A stretch of DNA of 64,000 bases from Pedobacter kyungheensis (lineage in GTDB: Bacteria > Bacteroidota > Bacteroidia > Sphingobacteriales > Sphingobacteriaceae): NCBI RefSeq assembly GCF_000812965.1, contig NZ_JSYN01000007.1:62001-126000 (forward strand), in the 5' to 3' direction. Positions 25,597-33,997 of the stretch are shown here, piece by piece. Every line of letters begins with the position of its first letter. Position 1 is the stretch's first letter. The notes beneath the pieces were generated by a model that saw nothing but the letters and a program-made list of their open reading frames with translations, was not told the origin of the DNA and searched no databases. A program made the position numbers and the translations under genes.

Positions 25597-28086
25597 ATGA
25601 GATATTATTTGTTTTGCATCGTTTTATTTATCGGTCTCAATAGTTACGGACAAATACAAAACCCTGATCAGTTTCTTGGCTACGAATTGGGTACGCACTT
25701 TACCCCGCACCATAAAGTAGCCGATTATTTCAGGCAAATTGCTGCGGCTTCTCCAAAAAATGTAAAACTAATTGAATATGGCAAAACTAACGAAGGCAGG
25801 CCATTACTGGTAGCCATTGTTTCAGCACCTGAAAATATCAGCCAGTTAGAACAAATCAGGAATAATAACCTGAAGCTAAGCACCGGAACCAATACCAACG
25901 TTGATATTGCCCAGCAACCCGCAATCCTTTGGTTGAGCTATAATGTGCATGGCAACGAGGCCAGCTCTACAGAAACGGCAATGAAAATGCTGTACACATT
26001 GGTGTCAGAGACTCATAAACCCGCTAAAGAATGGCTAAAAAATACCGTCGTGGTGATCGATCCCTGTTTAAATCCTGATGGACGTGATCGTTATGTAAAC
26101 TATTTTAACAGTGTAGTAGGAAAAACGCCTAATGCAGACCCTTCTTCGCGCGAACATATTGAGCCCTGGCCAGGAGGCCGGCCCAATCATTATTATTTTG
26201 ATTTAAACCGCGACTGGGCCTGGCAAACGCAACTGGAAAGCCAGCAGAGACTGGCCTTGTACAACCAATGGATGCCTCAGGTGCATGTCGATTTTCATGA
26301 ACAAGGCTATAATGAGCCTTATTATTTTGCGCCTGCCGCAGAGCCTGTACATCAGGATATTACACCATGGCAAAAAAGCTTTCAGGTAGTTGTAGGGAAA
26401 AATAATGCCAAATATTTCGATGCCGAAGGCTGGCAATATTTCACCAAAGAGCGTTTCGATCTGCTCTACCCTTCTTATGGCGATACCTATCCGCTGTATA
26501 ACGGATCAATTGGGATGACTTACGAGCAAGGTGGCATTCGGGCAGGTTTATCGGTGGTAACCAACGATGGCGATACATTAACATTAAAAGATCGTATTGC
26601 CCATCACTTTACAACGGGTATGTCGACTCTCGAAGTAACTGCATTAAGCCACAATAAACTTTTAGAAGAGTATAAAAAATATTTTCAGCAAGGGTTGAGC
26701 AATGCGCCAGGTATTTATAAAAGCTATATTATAAAGGCAAGTAACCTGTCGCGCCTGAAGAAACTGGCCGAACTACTGACTAAAAACAAGATCGAATTTG
26801 CTTTTGGTGGCGATAAACAAGGTCGTGGTTACGACTACGACACTCAAAAGGAGGAAAATTTTTCAGTTGGGCGGAATGATTTAATTGTAAACGTGCTGCA
26901 ATCACGGGCCGTTTTGGCGAATGTACTGTTAGAGCCGCATACCGTTGTAACCGACTCTAACACCTACGATATTACCGCCTGGGCGTTACCTTATATCTAT
27001 GGATTAAAAGCTTACGCCAGTAAAGAAAACATAAAAGGTAAATTTTCTACCCTCGATGAACCTAAAATAGCCAGTAACGAGGTGGATAAGCCCTTGGCCT
27101 GGTTGTTTAACTGGGGAACAAGCGAGGATGCGCAGGTGTTGATTGCTTTGCAAAAGGAAAATATTAAAGTGAGGCAGGCCGATCAGCCCTTTTCGGTAAA
27201 TGGAAAAGATTACCCTGCCGGTACGCTGATCGTACTCAGGGCTGAGAATGAAAAACTGGCCAGAGGGGTAAAAGATAAGGTAGCTGCAATTGCAAGGAAA
27301 TTAGATAAGCCCATCCAGGCGGTTTCGAGCGGTTTTGTAGAAAAAGGCAAAGATTTTGGTTCCAATGTTTATCCATTATTAAGACAACCTAAAATTGCTA
27401 TAGTATCGGGTATGGAGGTTTCCTCTCTCGCATTTGGCGAAGTCTGGTTCTACCTGGAACATGATTTAAATCTCTCGCCCAGTATTATTAATGCCAGAGA
27501 TATTAACAATTTAGATATCAACAAGGTTAATATACTGATTCTGCCAGATGGTAGCTACGCACCTTTTATAGGTGATGGTTTAACGGCATGGTTAAACAAG
27601 GGAGGAAAGTTGATTTTGATGGAAGATGCTATCGAAAGTGTTTTCGATAAAAAAGGCTTCGACATTAAAAAGAAAGAGGCCGCAGTGAAGAAAGATGAAA
27701 AAACAGATGCCAATAAACTGCTTTTTAAAGATAAAGACCGTGATGATTTTGAAACCACTATACCGGGTGCCATTTATAAAATTAACCTCGATGCTTCTCA
27801 CCCTTTTTCGTACGGTATCGGAAAAACATATTACAGCTTAAAAACCGACCGCAAGATATATGAACCTTTTGCCAAAGGCTGGAATGTTGGCTTGGTTAAC
27901 GAAAAAAGTTTAATGGCGGGGATTGTTGGCAAAAAAGCAAGAGAAGAACTGAAAACAGGCTTGCTGATTGGGGTGCAGGATTTTGGTCGTGGGCAGGTTG
28001 TTTACCTGGCAAACGACCCGCTTTTCAGGAACTTTTGGGAAGGAGGCAAAACCCTTTACGGTAACATCATTTTCTGTAGTTATTAA
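25597..28086 (+). CDS. M14 family zinc carboxypeptidase with C-terminal GATase-like domain
   Basis: This 829-residue secreted enzyme has a signal peptide ending LNSYGQ. The M14 catalytic domain (about 30-345) shows NVHGNEASS with zinc ligands His118 and Glu121, VIDPCLNPDGRDRYV, the third ligand in VHVDFHEQG (His230) and the catalytic Glu region TYEQGGIRAG. The C-terminal part (from about 440) contains VVSGMEVSS... and LPDGSYAPFIGDGLTAWLNKGGKLIL, like a class I glutamine-amidotransferase fold. It probably removes C-terminal residues from peptides in the periplasm. Its position after susCD pair 1 suggests a peptide uptake function, though a terminator separates them. Confidence 0.88.
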   Translation: MRYYLFCIVLFIGLNSYGQIQNPDQFLGYELGTHFTPHHKVADYFRQIAAASPKNVKLIEYGKTNEGRPLLVAIVSAPENISQLEQIRNNNLKLSTGTNTNVDIAQQPAILWLSYNVHGNEASSTETAMKMLYTLVSETHKPAKEWLKNTVVVIDPCLNPDGRDRYVNYFNSVVGKTPNADPSSREHIEPWPGGRPNHYYFDLNRDWAWQTQLESQQRLALYNQWMPQVHVDFHEQGYNEPYYFAPAAEPVHQDITPWQKSFQVVVGKNNAKYFDAEGWQYFTKERFDLLYPSYGDTYPLYNGSIGMTYEQGGIRAGLSVVTNDGDTLTLKDRIAHHFTTGMSTLEVTALSHNKLLEEYKKYFQQGLSNAPGIYKSYIIKASNLSRLKKLAELLTKNKIEFAFGGDKQGRGYDYDTQKEENFSVGRNDLIVNVLQSRAVLANVLLEPHTVVTDSNTYDITAWALPYIYGLKAYASKENIKGKFSTLDEPKIASNEVDKPLAWLFNWGTSEDAQVLIALQKENIKVRQADQPFSVNGKDYPAGTLIVLRAENEKLARGVKDKVAAIARKLDKPIQAVSSGFVEKGKDFGSNVYPLLRQPKIAIVSGMEVSSLAFGEVWFYLEHDLNLSPSIINARDINNLDINKVNILILPDGSYAPFIGDGLTAWLNKGGKLILMEDAIESVFDKKGFDIKKKEAAVKKDEKTDANKLLFKDKDRDDFETTIPGAIYKINLDASHPFSYGIGKTYYSLKTDRKIYEPFAKGWNVGLVNEKSLMAGIVGKKAREELKTGLLIGVQDFGRGQVVYLANDPLFRNFWEGGKTLYGNIIFCSY

Positions 28087-28183
28087 CATACTTTCTCTAA
28101 GCTAAAAAATACGCCTAATTTTTTAGTTAACAAAAAAGTTACGCTTGCAAAATTGGCCTTAGGGGGTATTTAAGACAGGATTA

Positions 28184-28260
28184 GTTAAAAAACGTTAAAA
28201 ATAATTTGCTTGAGGAATTAACTAACTCTAATTTAGCGTATTATTTTACACATTAACTAA
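28184..28260 (+). promoter_or_regulatory. Promoter and leader of susC pair 2
   Basis: GTTAAAAAACGTTAAAA (28184-28200) precedes ATAATTTG (28201-28208), a near-match to the Bacteroidota -7 consensus TAnnTTTG. Eleven bases later comes AACTAACTCTAATTTAGCG (28220-28238), then ATTAACTAACC (28252-28262). The same elements at the same spacings precede susC pair 3. Confidence 0.6.
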
Positions 28261-28272
28261 CCTATTTCTACT

Positions 28273-31200
28273 ATGAAAAAACTTTTACAGAGTTTGTTCA
28301 TTCTCATGCTTATTGCAATCAATGTAATAGCGCAGGATCGAACAATCACAGGAACTGTTACGGCGCAAGATGACAAATTGCCCATTCCTGGAGTCAGCAT
28401 TAAGGTACTAGGAACAACATTAGGAACATCGACGGATCCTAGTGGAAAGTACACATTAAAAGTTCCATCAACAGCAAAATCATTGGAATTCTCATCTATT
28501 GGTTTTACAACACTAACACGGGAGATTGGTTCTCAAACCGTAATTAACGTAGTTTTAACATCGGATTCTAAGCAACTTGGAGAAGTAGTTGTTACGGCCT
28601 TGGGTGTTTCAAGAGAAAAGAAAACCTTAGGTTATTCTTCAACACAGGTTGGAACGGAAGACATTAACAGAGGCGCACCAACCAATGCCGTTGCGGGTTT
28701 GCAAGGTAAGGTTGCCGGTGTTGATATTTCTACAACATCAGGATCGCCGGGAGGATCAAGTAAAGTAATTTTAAGGGGATTTTCATCTGTTGGAGGAAAC
28801 AATCAACCGCTTTATGTAATTGACGGGGTTCCAATCAACAACTCAAGACCTGGGGGTACATCAGCAGATGGCTCTGTAGGTGATATTTCTGAGAATTACG
28901 ATTTCGGAAACGGAGCGAACGATATCAATCCAAATGATATTGAAACGATCAGTATCCTTAAAGGGGCGGCAGCAAGTTCATTGTATGGTTCAAGAGCTTC
29001 TAACGGTGTAATCTTAATTACAACCAAAAAAGGTAAAGCAGGAGCTTTAAAAATCGATCTGAGCTCAGCGGCTTCTTTTACAAATGTTGCCATTGTTCCT
29101 AGCATTCAGGATCAATATGGTCAAGGCTGGAGTAAACAAAACTGGCTTGCTGAAAACGGAAGTTGGGGGCCAAAATTGGATGGCATGACCAGACCATGGG
29201 GGCCTATTATTAATGGCGATCAGGAAACAAAGCCATTTGTTGCTATTAAAGATAATTTCCGTGATGCGTTTGATACCGGGCAGGAATTTAACAATACCCT
29301 GGCGCTAAGCGGTGGTAACGAAACGTCAACCTTCCACCTTTCTTATGGTAACATCTATAGCGATGGTATTTTACCTGGTTCGAACGATATGTATAAGCGT
29401 AATAACTTATCATTAAATGGTTCAACCAAATACAAGGGACTTACAGTAACGGCTTCTGCAAATTATGTGGGTAAAAATACCAGAGCGGTTCAAACTGGTC
29501 AGGCGGTATCAGGCATCGGATCGTCATTTTACGAAGATTTACTACAGATTCCGGTAGATTATCCGTTTACCAACTTTAAAGATTACAATAATAAATTCTA
29601 CAATGTAGATAATTATTTTTCTCCGTTCGCGCAAAACCCATATTATTCTGTTTATGAGAATGGTTCGCGTTTCAAAAGCGACCGTTTTTACGGGAACGTA
29701 GATGTTAAATTCAAAGCTACAGACTGGTTATCGTTCCAGTTCCAACAAGGGGCAGATTTAACCAACAATGCAACTAAATTCTGGAATGCCAAGAACAATC
29801 CTGCAATTGGTAGCTGGGCAGGCGGCGGAAATGATGAAGGTGCAGTAAGGCAAGAAAGTGTTGGTAATGTAGTTGAGGGTGCTGAAAGATATTTCGAATA
29901 TGATTCGAAATTCAATGCATTGTTTACTAAAAAGTTCGGTACAGATTTCGATATCAATGCGTTAATTGGAGTTAACTATAACGATCGGGGTTACCGCTCA
30001 TTATACACAGGCGTTGAAAATCTGGCCATCCCAGGTTTTTATCAGATTAACAATAGCGCAAACGATCCAACCAGTACAAGTGCTGAGAGTGAGAGAAGAT
30101 TGTTTGGCGCCTATGCTTCTGCTACATTGGGCTATAAAAACTATGCTTTCTTGACATTAAATGCAAGAAATGACTGGAGCTCTACACTTCCATCAAATAA
30201 TAGAAGTTTCTTTTATCCAGGAGCAAACCTGGCTGTAGTTCTTTCGGATGCATGGGATTTATCTGCTGCTAAAATCAGCTTCCTGAAAGTTAGGGCTGCA
30301 GTTGGTCAAACTGGTAGTGATACTGATCCTTACCGTATTTTCAATACTTTATCGAGAACAAGTGCAGCATTAGGTTTTGGTAACATTATCTTCCCGATTG
30401 CAGGCGTACCTGGTTACTCGGTTTCTAATGTACTAAACAATCCGGATCTCAGACCTGAGATCAGTACTGAAACAGAGTTTGGTGGTGAGATAAGATTCTT
30501 TAATAACCGTTTAGGGTTAGATGTTTCTTACTATAACCGTGTGACAAAAGATCAGATTATCCCGGTTGTAACAGCACCATCATCAGGTGTAACTTCGAGA
30601 GTAGTAAATTTTGGTAAGGTTCGTAACCGTGGTGTAGAGATCGCATTAACCGGCACGCCTGTTAAAAGTGAAAACTTTACCTGGGATATAGGCTATACTT
30701 TTACAAGAAACCGTAACCTTGTACTTGAGCTACCTGATGGCTTAGACAAATTAATTTTAAACACGGCTTACGATGCCCAGTTTGTAGCAAGAGTTGGACA
30801 GCCATTAGGTGTTTTGGAAGCACCAGTTGCCAAATATGATCCACAAGGAAGAATCGTTGTTGGTAGTAATGGATTCCCGTTACTTGCTGATAACAATGGA
30901 AGCTATGGAACTTCGCAACGCGATTTTATTATGGGGCTAACTAACTCTTTCAAATTTAAACAGTTTACTTTAGGCTTTACCTTAGATTATCGTAAAGGTG
31001 GTGTGTTTTATTCGGGAACAGCAGATTTGCTGAATTTCGTAGGTAATGACATTAAAACTTTGTACAATGATAGAAGAACTTTTATCATTCCTAATTCAGT
31101 CGTGCAGGTTAATAATCCTGGTGGTGGTGTAAGCTATGTAGAGAACACGACTCCTATTACTGAAGGAAACATAAATGCATTATATTATACCAATAATGGT

Positions 31201-31485
31201 AAAGCAGTCGCCTATAAAGACAGGATTTTAGATAAAACCTTCTTAAAAGTAAGGGATATCACATTATCTTACTCATTGCCAAAATCGATTGCTCAGAAAA
31301 TCAGAGCGGATCGCGCTACGTTAACTGTTTATGGCCGTAACCTGATTACCTGGTTACCAAGAGAGAACAGAACTATTGATCCAGAGGTTTCTAACTTTGG
31401 TAATGATTTAACCAGTGAGTTTGGAGAATTCAGAACAGGGCCTTCCGTTCGTAATGTGGGTATTTCTTTAAACTTAACCTTTTAA
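28273..31485 (+). CDS. SusC/RagA family TonB-linked outer-membrane transporter, pair 2
   Basis: This 1070-residue transporter has a signal peptide ending NVIAQ. It carries a CarboxypepD_reg-like domain (about 22-105, with PIPGVSIKVLGTT), a TonB-box-like LGEVVVTALGVSREKKTL, a plug with RGFSSVGGNNQPLYVIDGVPINN and SSLYGSRASNGVILITTKKG, and a beta-barrel ending VRNVGISLNLTF. The plug resembles pair 1 more than pairs 4 and 5. Its susD follows after 12 bp, then a small lipoprotein. The 90-bp leader is colinear with that of pair 3. Confidence 0.93.
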   Translation: MKKLLQSLFILMLIAINVIAQDRTITGTVTAQDDKLPIPGVSIKVLGTTLGTSTDPSGKYTLKVPSTAKSLEFSSIGFTTLTREIGSQTVINVVLTSDSKQLGEVVVTALGVSREKKTLGYSSTQVGTEDINRGAPTNAVAGLQGKVAGVDISTTSGSPGGSSKVILRGFSSVGGNNQPLYVIDGVPINNSRPGGTSADGSVGDISENYDFGNGANDINPNDIETISILKGAAASSLYGSRASNGVILITTKKGKAGALKIDLSSAASFTNVAIVPSIQDQYGQGWSKQNWLAENGSWGPKLDGMTRPWGPIINGDQETKPFVAIKDNFRDAFDTGQEFNNTLALSGGNETSTFHLSYGNIYSDGILPGSNDMYKRNNLSLNGSTKYKGLTVTASANYVGKNTRAVQTGQAVSGIGSSFYEDLLQIPVDYPFTNFKDYNNKFYNVDNYFSPFAQNPYYSVYENGSRFKSDRFYGNVDVKFKATDWLSFQFQQGADLTNNATKFWNAKNNPAIGSWAGGGNDEGAVRQESVGNVVEGAERYFEYDSKFNALFTKKFGTDFDINALIGVNYNDRGYRSLYTGVENLAIPGFYQINNSANDPTSTSAESERRLFGAYASATLGYKNYAFLTLNARNDWSSTLPSNNRSFFYPGANLAVVLSDAWDLSAAKISFLKVRAAVGQTGSDTDPYRIFNTLSRTSAALGFGNIIFPIAGVPGYSVSNVLNNPDLRPEISTETEFGGEIRFFNNRLGLDVSYYNRVTKDQIIPVVTAPSSGVTSRVVNFGKVRNRGVEIALTGTPVKSENFTWDIGYTFTRNRNLVLELPDGLDKLILNTAYDAQFVARVGQPLGVLEAPVAKYDPQGRIVVGSNGFPLLADNNGSYGTSQRDFIMGLTNSFKFKQFTLGFTLDYRKGGVFYSGTADLLNFVGNDIKTLYNDRRTFIIPNSVVQVNNPGGGVSYVENTTPITEGNINALYYTNNGKAVAYKDRILDKTFLKVRDITLSYSLPKSIAQKIRADRATLTVYGRNLITWLPRENRTIDPEVSNFGNDLTSEFGEFRTGPSVRNVGISLNLTF

Positions 31486-31497
31486 TCGCATCTGATT

Positions 31498-32991
31498 ATG
31501 AAAAATATATTAAGAAAAACGCAAGTTTTAGCTTTTTCGACTTTGTTGATTGTTACGAGTTGTAAGAAACTTGACATTAATGAAAGTCCTAATAACCCCC
31601 CTGTTGAATCTGCTACGGTTGAGACCCTGTTTCCCTCTGCAGTAATTTCAACTGTTTCCAGAACCGGTGGTGACCTGTCAATTATTGGCGGTTTATGGGC
31701 GCAGTTTTGGACTCAAAACAGTAATTCGAGCCAGTTTAGAACGGTTGATTCTTACGATGTTCAGGCAACCTCTAATTTTATTAATGGGCCTTACTCTGAA
31801 TTATTTGCAGGCGCATTAACCGACTATCAATTGGGTATAAGTAAATCTGTAGCAGCTCAGGATTGGAGATATAACCTGATGAATACTGTAATGAAAGCCT
31901 ATACTTATGAAGTATTGGTAGATTTGTTTGATAAAGTTCCTTACTCGGAGGCACTTAAAGCGGGAGGAAACCTTCAGCCTAAATTTGATGATGGTTATAC
32001 GATTTATACCTCATTAATTGCTGAAATTAATGCTGCATTAGCTAAAGATTATAAAACAGCACCACTAACAGATGCGCAGATTAAAACGGATTTTGTTTTT
32101 GGAAAAAAAGGAACATCAGCAGATGTTATGGCGAGTTGGGAAAAATTTGCAAACACCTTAAAATTAAAAATGTATTTAAGGATGGTTAATGCCAAGCCTG
32201 CAGAAGCACAAGCGGGTATATTAAAGCTTTATCAGGATGGCGCAAAATTTCTTGATGAAGATGCTAAAGTGGATATATTTATAGATGTACCTAATAAGAG
32301 TAATCCTTTTTACGAGTATAATTTCAGAAGGTTAAATACTCCTGATAACTTGAAAGCGAGTGTTACATTTACTTCCTGGTTAAAGAAAAATCAGGATCCA
32401 AGAGCTGAGGTGTATTTTGGGGAAGCTGATCCGATTTCTATCAACCAGGGTGATTACCTTGGGGCAGCAGCACATCCAGAATATAATAACGCTGTTAATG
32501 TGGTGGTAAATGCTACTGATGCTGTTCCATTAATTTCTAAAGAGGAATCTTATTTTATGCAGGCTGAAGCCCGTTTACGTTATTTTGGAGGCGCCGGAGC
32601 AAAGGATCTTTATGATGCCGGTGTTTTGGCTGCATTTGCAAAGCTTGGCTTAAATGGAGCAACTTTACTTGCAACAACTTATGCTTACCCCGCATCAGCT
32701 GATGTAAACGTAAATCTGGAAGCGATTATTGTTCAGAAATGGGCATCACTATTTGGTTCTCATGCTTTGGAGGCTTTCTTTGAGCAAAACAGAACCGGAT
32801 ATCCTAAAACCAGCGCGGTTTATTCAACAGATGCAGGTTACATTCCTGGTCAGTTGGTTTACACTCCAAATGGTGTAACCGGTGCGGGCAATTTTCCAAG
32901 GAGATTTGTATACCCGGATTTTGAGAAAAGCAGAAATTCTAATACGCCTGCTCAGGTTCCCATCTATACTAAAGTGTGGTGGGGTAAATAA
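31498..32991 (+). CDS. SusD/RagB family lipoprotein, pair 2
   Basis: This 497-residue lipoprotein has lipobox IVTSCKK and the mature start LDINESPNNPP, the SusD-like_2 pattern. The middle contains VLVDLFDKVPYSEALK, and the C-terminus reads EAFFEQNRTGYPKT followed by IYTKVWWGK. It is the surface lid of the transporter encoded 12 bp upstream. The WWGK ending matches the WWAN and FWAK ends of the SusDs of pairs 1 and 3, supporting a shared subfamily. Confidence 0.92.
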   Translation: MKNILRKTQVLAFSTLLIVTSCKKLDINESPNNPPVESATVETLFPSAVISTVSRTGGDLSIIGGLWAQFWTQNSNSSQFRTVDSYDVQATSNFINGPYSELFAGALTDYQLGISKSVAAQDWRYNLMNTVMKAYTYEVLVDLFDKVPYSEALKAGGNLQPKFDDGYTIYTSLIAEINAALAKDYKTAPLTDAQIKTDFVFGKKGTSADVMASWEKFANTLKLKMYLRMVNAKPAEAQAGILKLYQDGAKFLDEDAKVDIFIDVPNKSNPFYEYNFRRLNTPDNLKASVTFTSWLKKNQDPRAEVYFGEADPISINQGDYLGAAAHPEYNNAVNVVVNATDAVPLISKEESYFMQAEARLRYFGGAGAKDLYDAGVLAAFAKLGLNGATLLATTYAYPASADVNVNLEAIIVQKWASLFGSHALEAFFEQNRTGYPKTSAVYSTDAGYIPGQLVYTPNGVTGAGNFPRRFVYPDFEKSRNSNTPAQVPIYTKVWWGK

Positions 32992-33013
32992 TTGTTAACA
33001 ATAAATTGAGATC

Positions 33014-33502
33014 ATGAAAAAGATTAATATAATATTCATTTTTATTGCACTAATTACGGTTGCAATAAGTGCTTGTAAAAAAGATCCTGAGCCAGGAGGT
33101 ACTGCAGTTCAGGATATGGCCGGAGACTGGCATGTTAAAGTAAATCAGGCTGGTTCTTACTCTACTTTGTATACTTTCAATACATCAGAAAATACGCCTA
33201 ACGTAATGTGGGTGCAGGGAACAGGTTTAAAATCTGGAGCGGTAGTATTAGCAGTTAAGGGAAAAACAGGGGTGGATTATCCCAATAAACTTTTTTCTGG
33301 AGCCAATATAGCAAACGTTGCTACTACTGCAGGTCGGCCGGCAACTTTTACTATTGCTAATGGTAAAATTATTCCTAATGGAACAAAAGGGCCTGTTTCA
33401 AAAACACCAACTGATTCTATTTACTTTGAACTAAATGTAAGTGGTACAGTTTATAAGGTCAGTGGTTATCATAAAACAGGGTTTTTGGAAGATCTACCTT
33501 AA
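33014..33502 (+). CDS. Small lipoprotein of susCD pair 2 (PF12888-like lipid-binding type)
   Basis: This 162-residue lipoprotein has a signal peptide and lipobox AISACKK. The mature domain (about 30-160) contains MAGDWHVKVN, YTFNTSENTPNVMWVQG and KGKTGVDYPNKLFSG, and resembles the putative lipid-binding/hydrolase lipoproteins that accompany SusCD pairs. That assignment is from memory of the pattern. It starts 22 bp after susD and ends in a strong terminator, so it is the third gene of the operon. It is likely a surface accessory binding protein. Confidence 0.65.
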   Translation: MKKINIIFIFIALITVAISACKKDPEPGGTAVQDMAGDWHVKVNQAGSYSTLYTFNTSENTPNVMWVQGTGLKSGAVVLAVKGKTGVDYPNKLFSGANIANVATTAGRPATFTIANGKIIPNGTKGPVSKTPTDSIYFELNVSGTVYKVSGYHKTGFLEDLP

Positions 33503-33532
33503 TAATCAGGATTTAATGTATCCATTTTTTAT

Positions 33533-33562
33533 AATAAAGGACTCTTTTAAGAGTCCTTTATT
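33533..33562 (+). terminator. Intrinsic terminator after pair 2 operon
   Basis: AATAAAGGACTCTT (33533-33546) pairs with AAGAGTCCTTTATT (33549-33562), a long, nearly loop-free hairpin ending in a T-rich sequence, 30 bases past the stop codon. Confidence 0.85.
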
Positions 33563-33571
33563 CGTTTAGAG

Positions 33572-33713
33572 TTTTGTTGCTGTGGATAATGCATCTGATT
33601 TGGCCAGAGGTCTTCTAACGATCGTGGTGCAGTTAGCTACCACAGAACAAAATTTGTAGATATTCAACACAGACAGCCTCTTTGATTAATTTTCAAGAGG
33701 CTGTCTGTCGTTT
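33572..33713 (+). ncRNA. Candidate structured small RNA between pairs 2 and 3
   Basis: TTTTGTTGCTGTGG (33572-33585) pairs with CCACAGAACAAAA (33640-33652) as a 13-bp stem with one bulged base. A separate 14-bp perfect hairpin (33669-33682 with 33695-33708) follows, then CGTTTTTG. The latter is terminator-like although the pair 2 terminator lies upstream. A competing stem GTGGT/ACCAC (33624-33643) overlaps the long stem. The arrangement looks like a small transcript with its own terminator. No coding frame of note is present. It could also be a remnant of a lost gene. Confidence 0.4.
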
Positions 33714-33908
33714 TTGATGAAAAAGTTATTGTAAACAGCATGTTAAACTGAACAACAAATAGCCTTAGAATAAGAGAATTATTTAACAATAACTATAAAT
33801 TATGTAAGCTTAATCATGCTTGTTTTTCAAACTAAATGACTAGTTTATAGTTTGTTGTATGCATTTAAACGCCATTTAGGCGCTTTATGACATTATTGTG
33901 TATAAAGT
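33714..33908. other. Gene-free AT-rich region upstream of susC pair 3
   Basis: I see no gene here. The stretch is AT-rich with a weak CGCC/GGCG dyad near 33870. Together with 33909-33997 it forms the upstream region of susC pair 3. Confidence 0.5.
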
Positions 33909-33985
33909 GTTAAAAATTGTTAAAATAAATTTGGTGTTAACCATAACTAACTCTATTTTAGCGATTAAATAATCATTAACTAACC
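33909..33985 (+). promoter_or_regulatory. Promoter and leader of susC pair 3
   Basis: GTTAAAAATTGTTAAAA (33909-33925) is followed by TAAATTTG (33926-33933), an exact TAnnTTTG -7 box. Eleven bases later comes AACTAACTCTATTTTAGCG (33945-33963), then ATTAACTAACC (33975-33985). All spacings to each other and to the ATG equal those upstream of susC pair 2. Confidence 0.65.
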
Positions 33986-33997
33986 TATTTTCAAATT

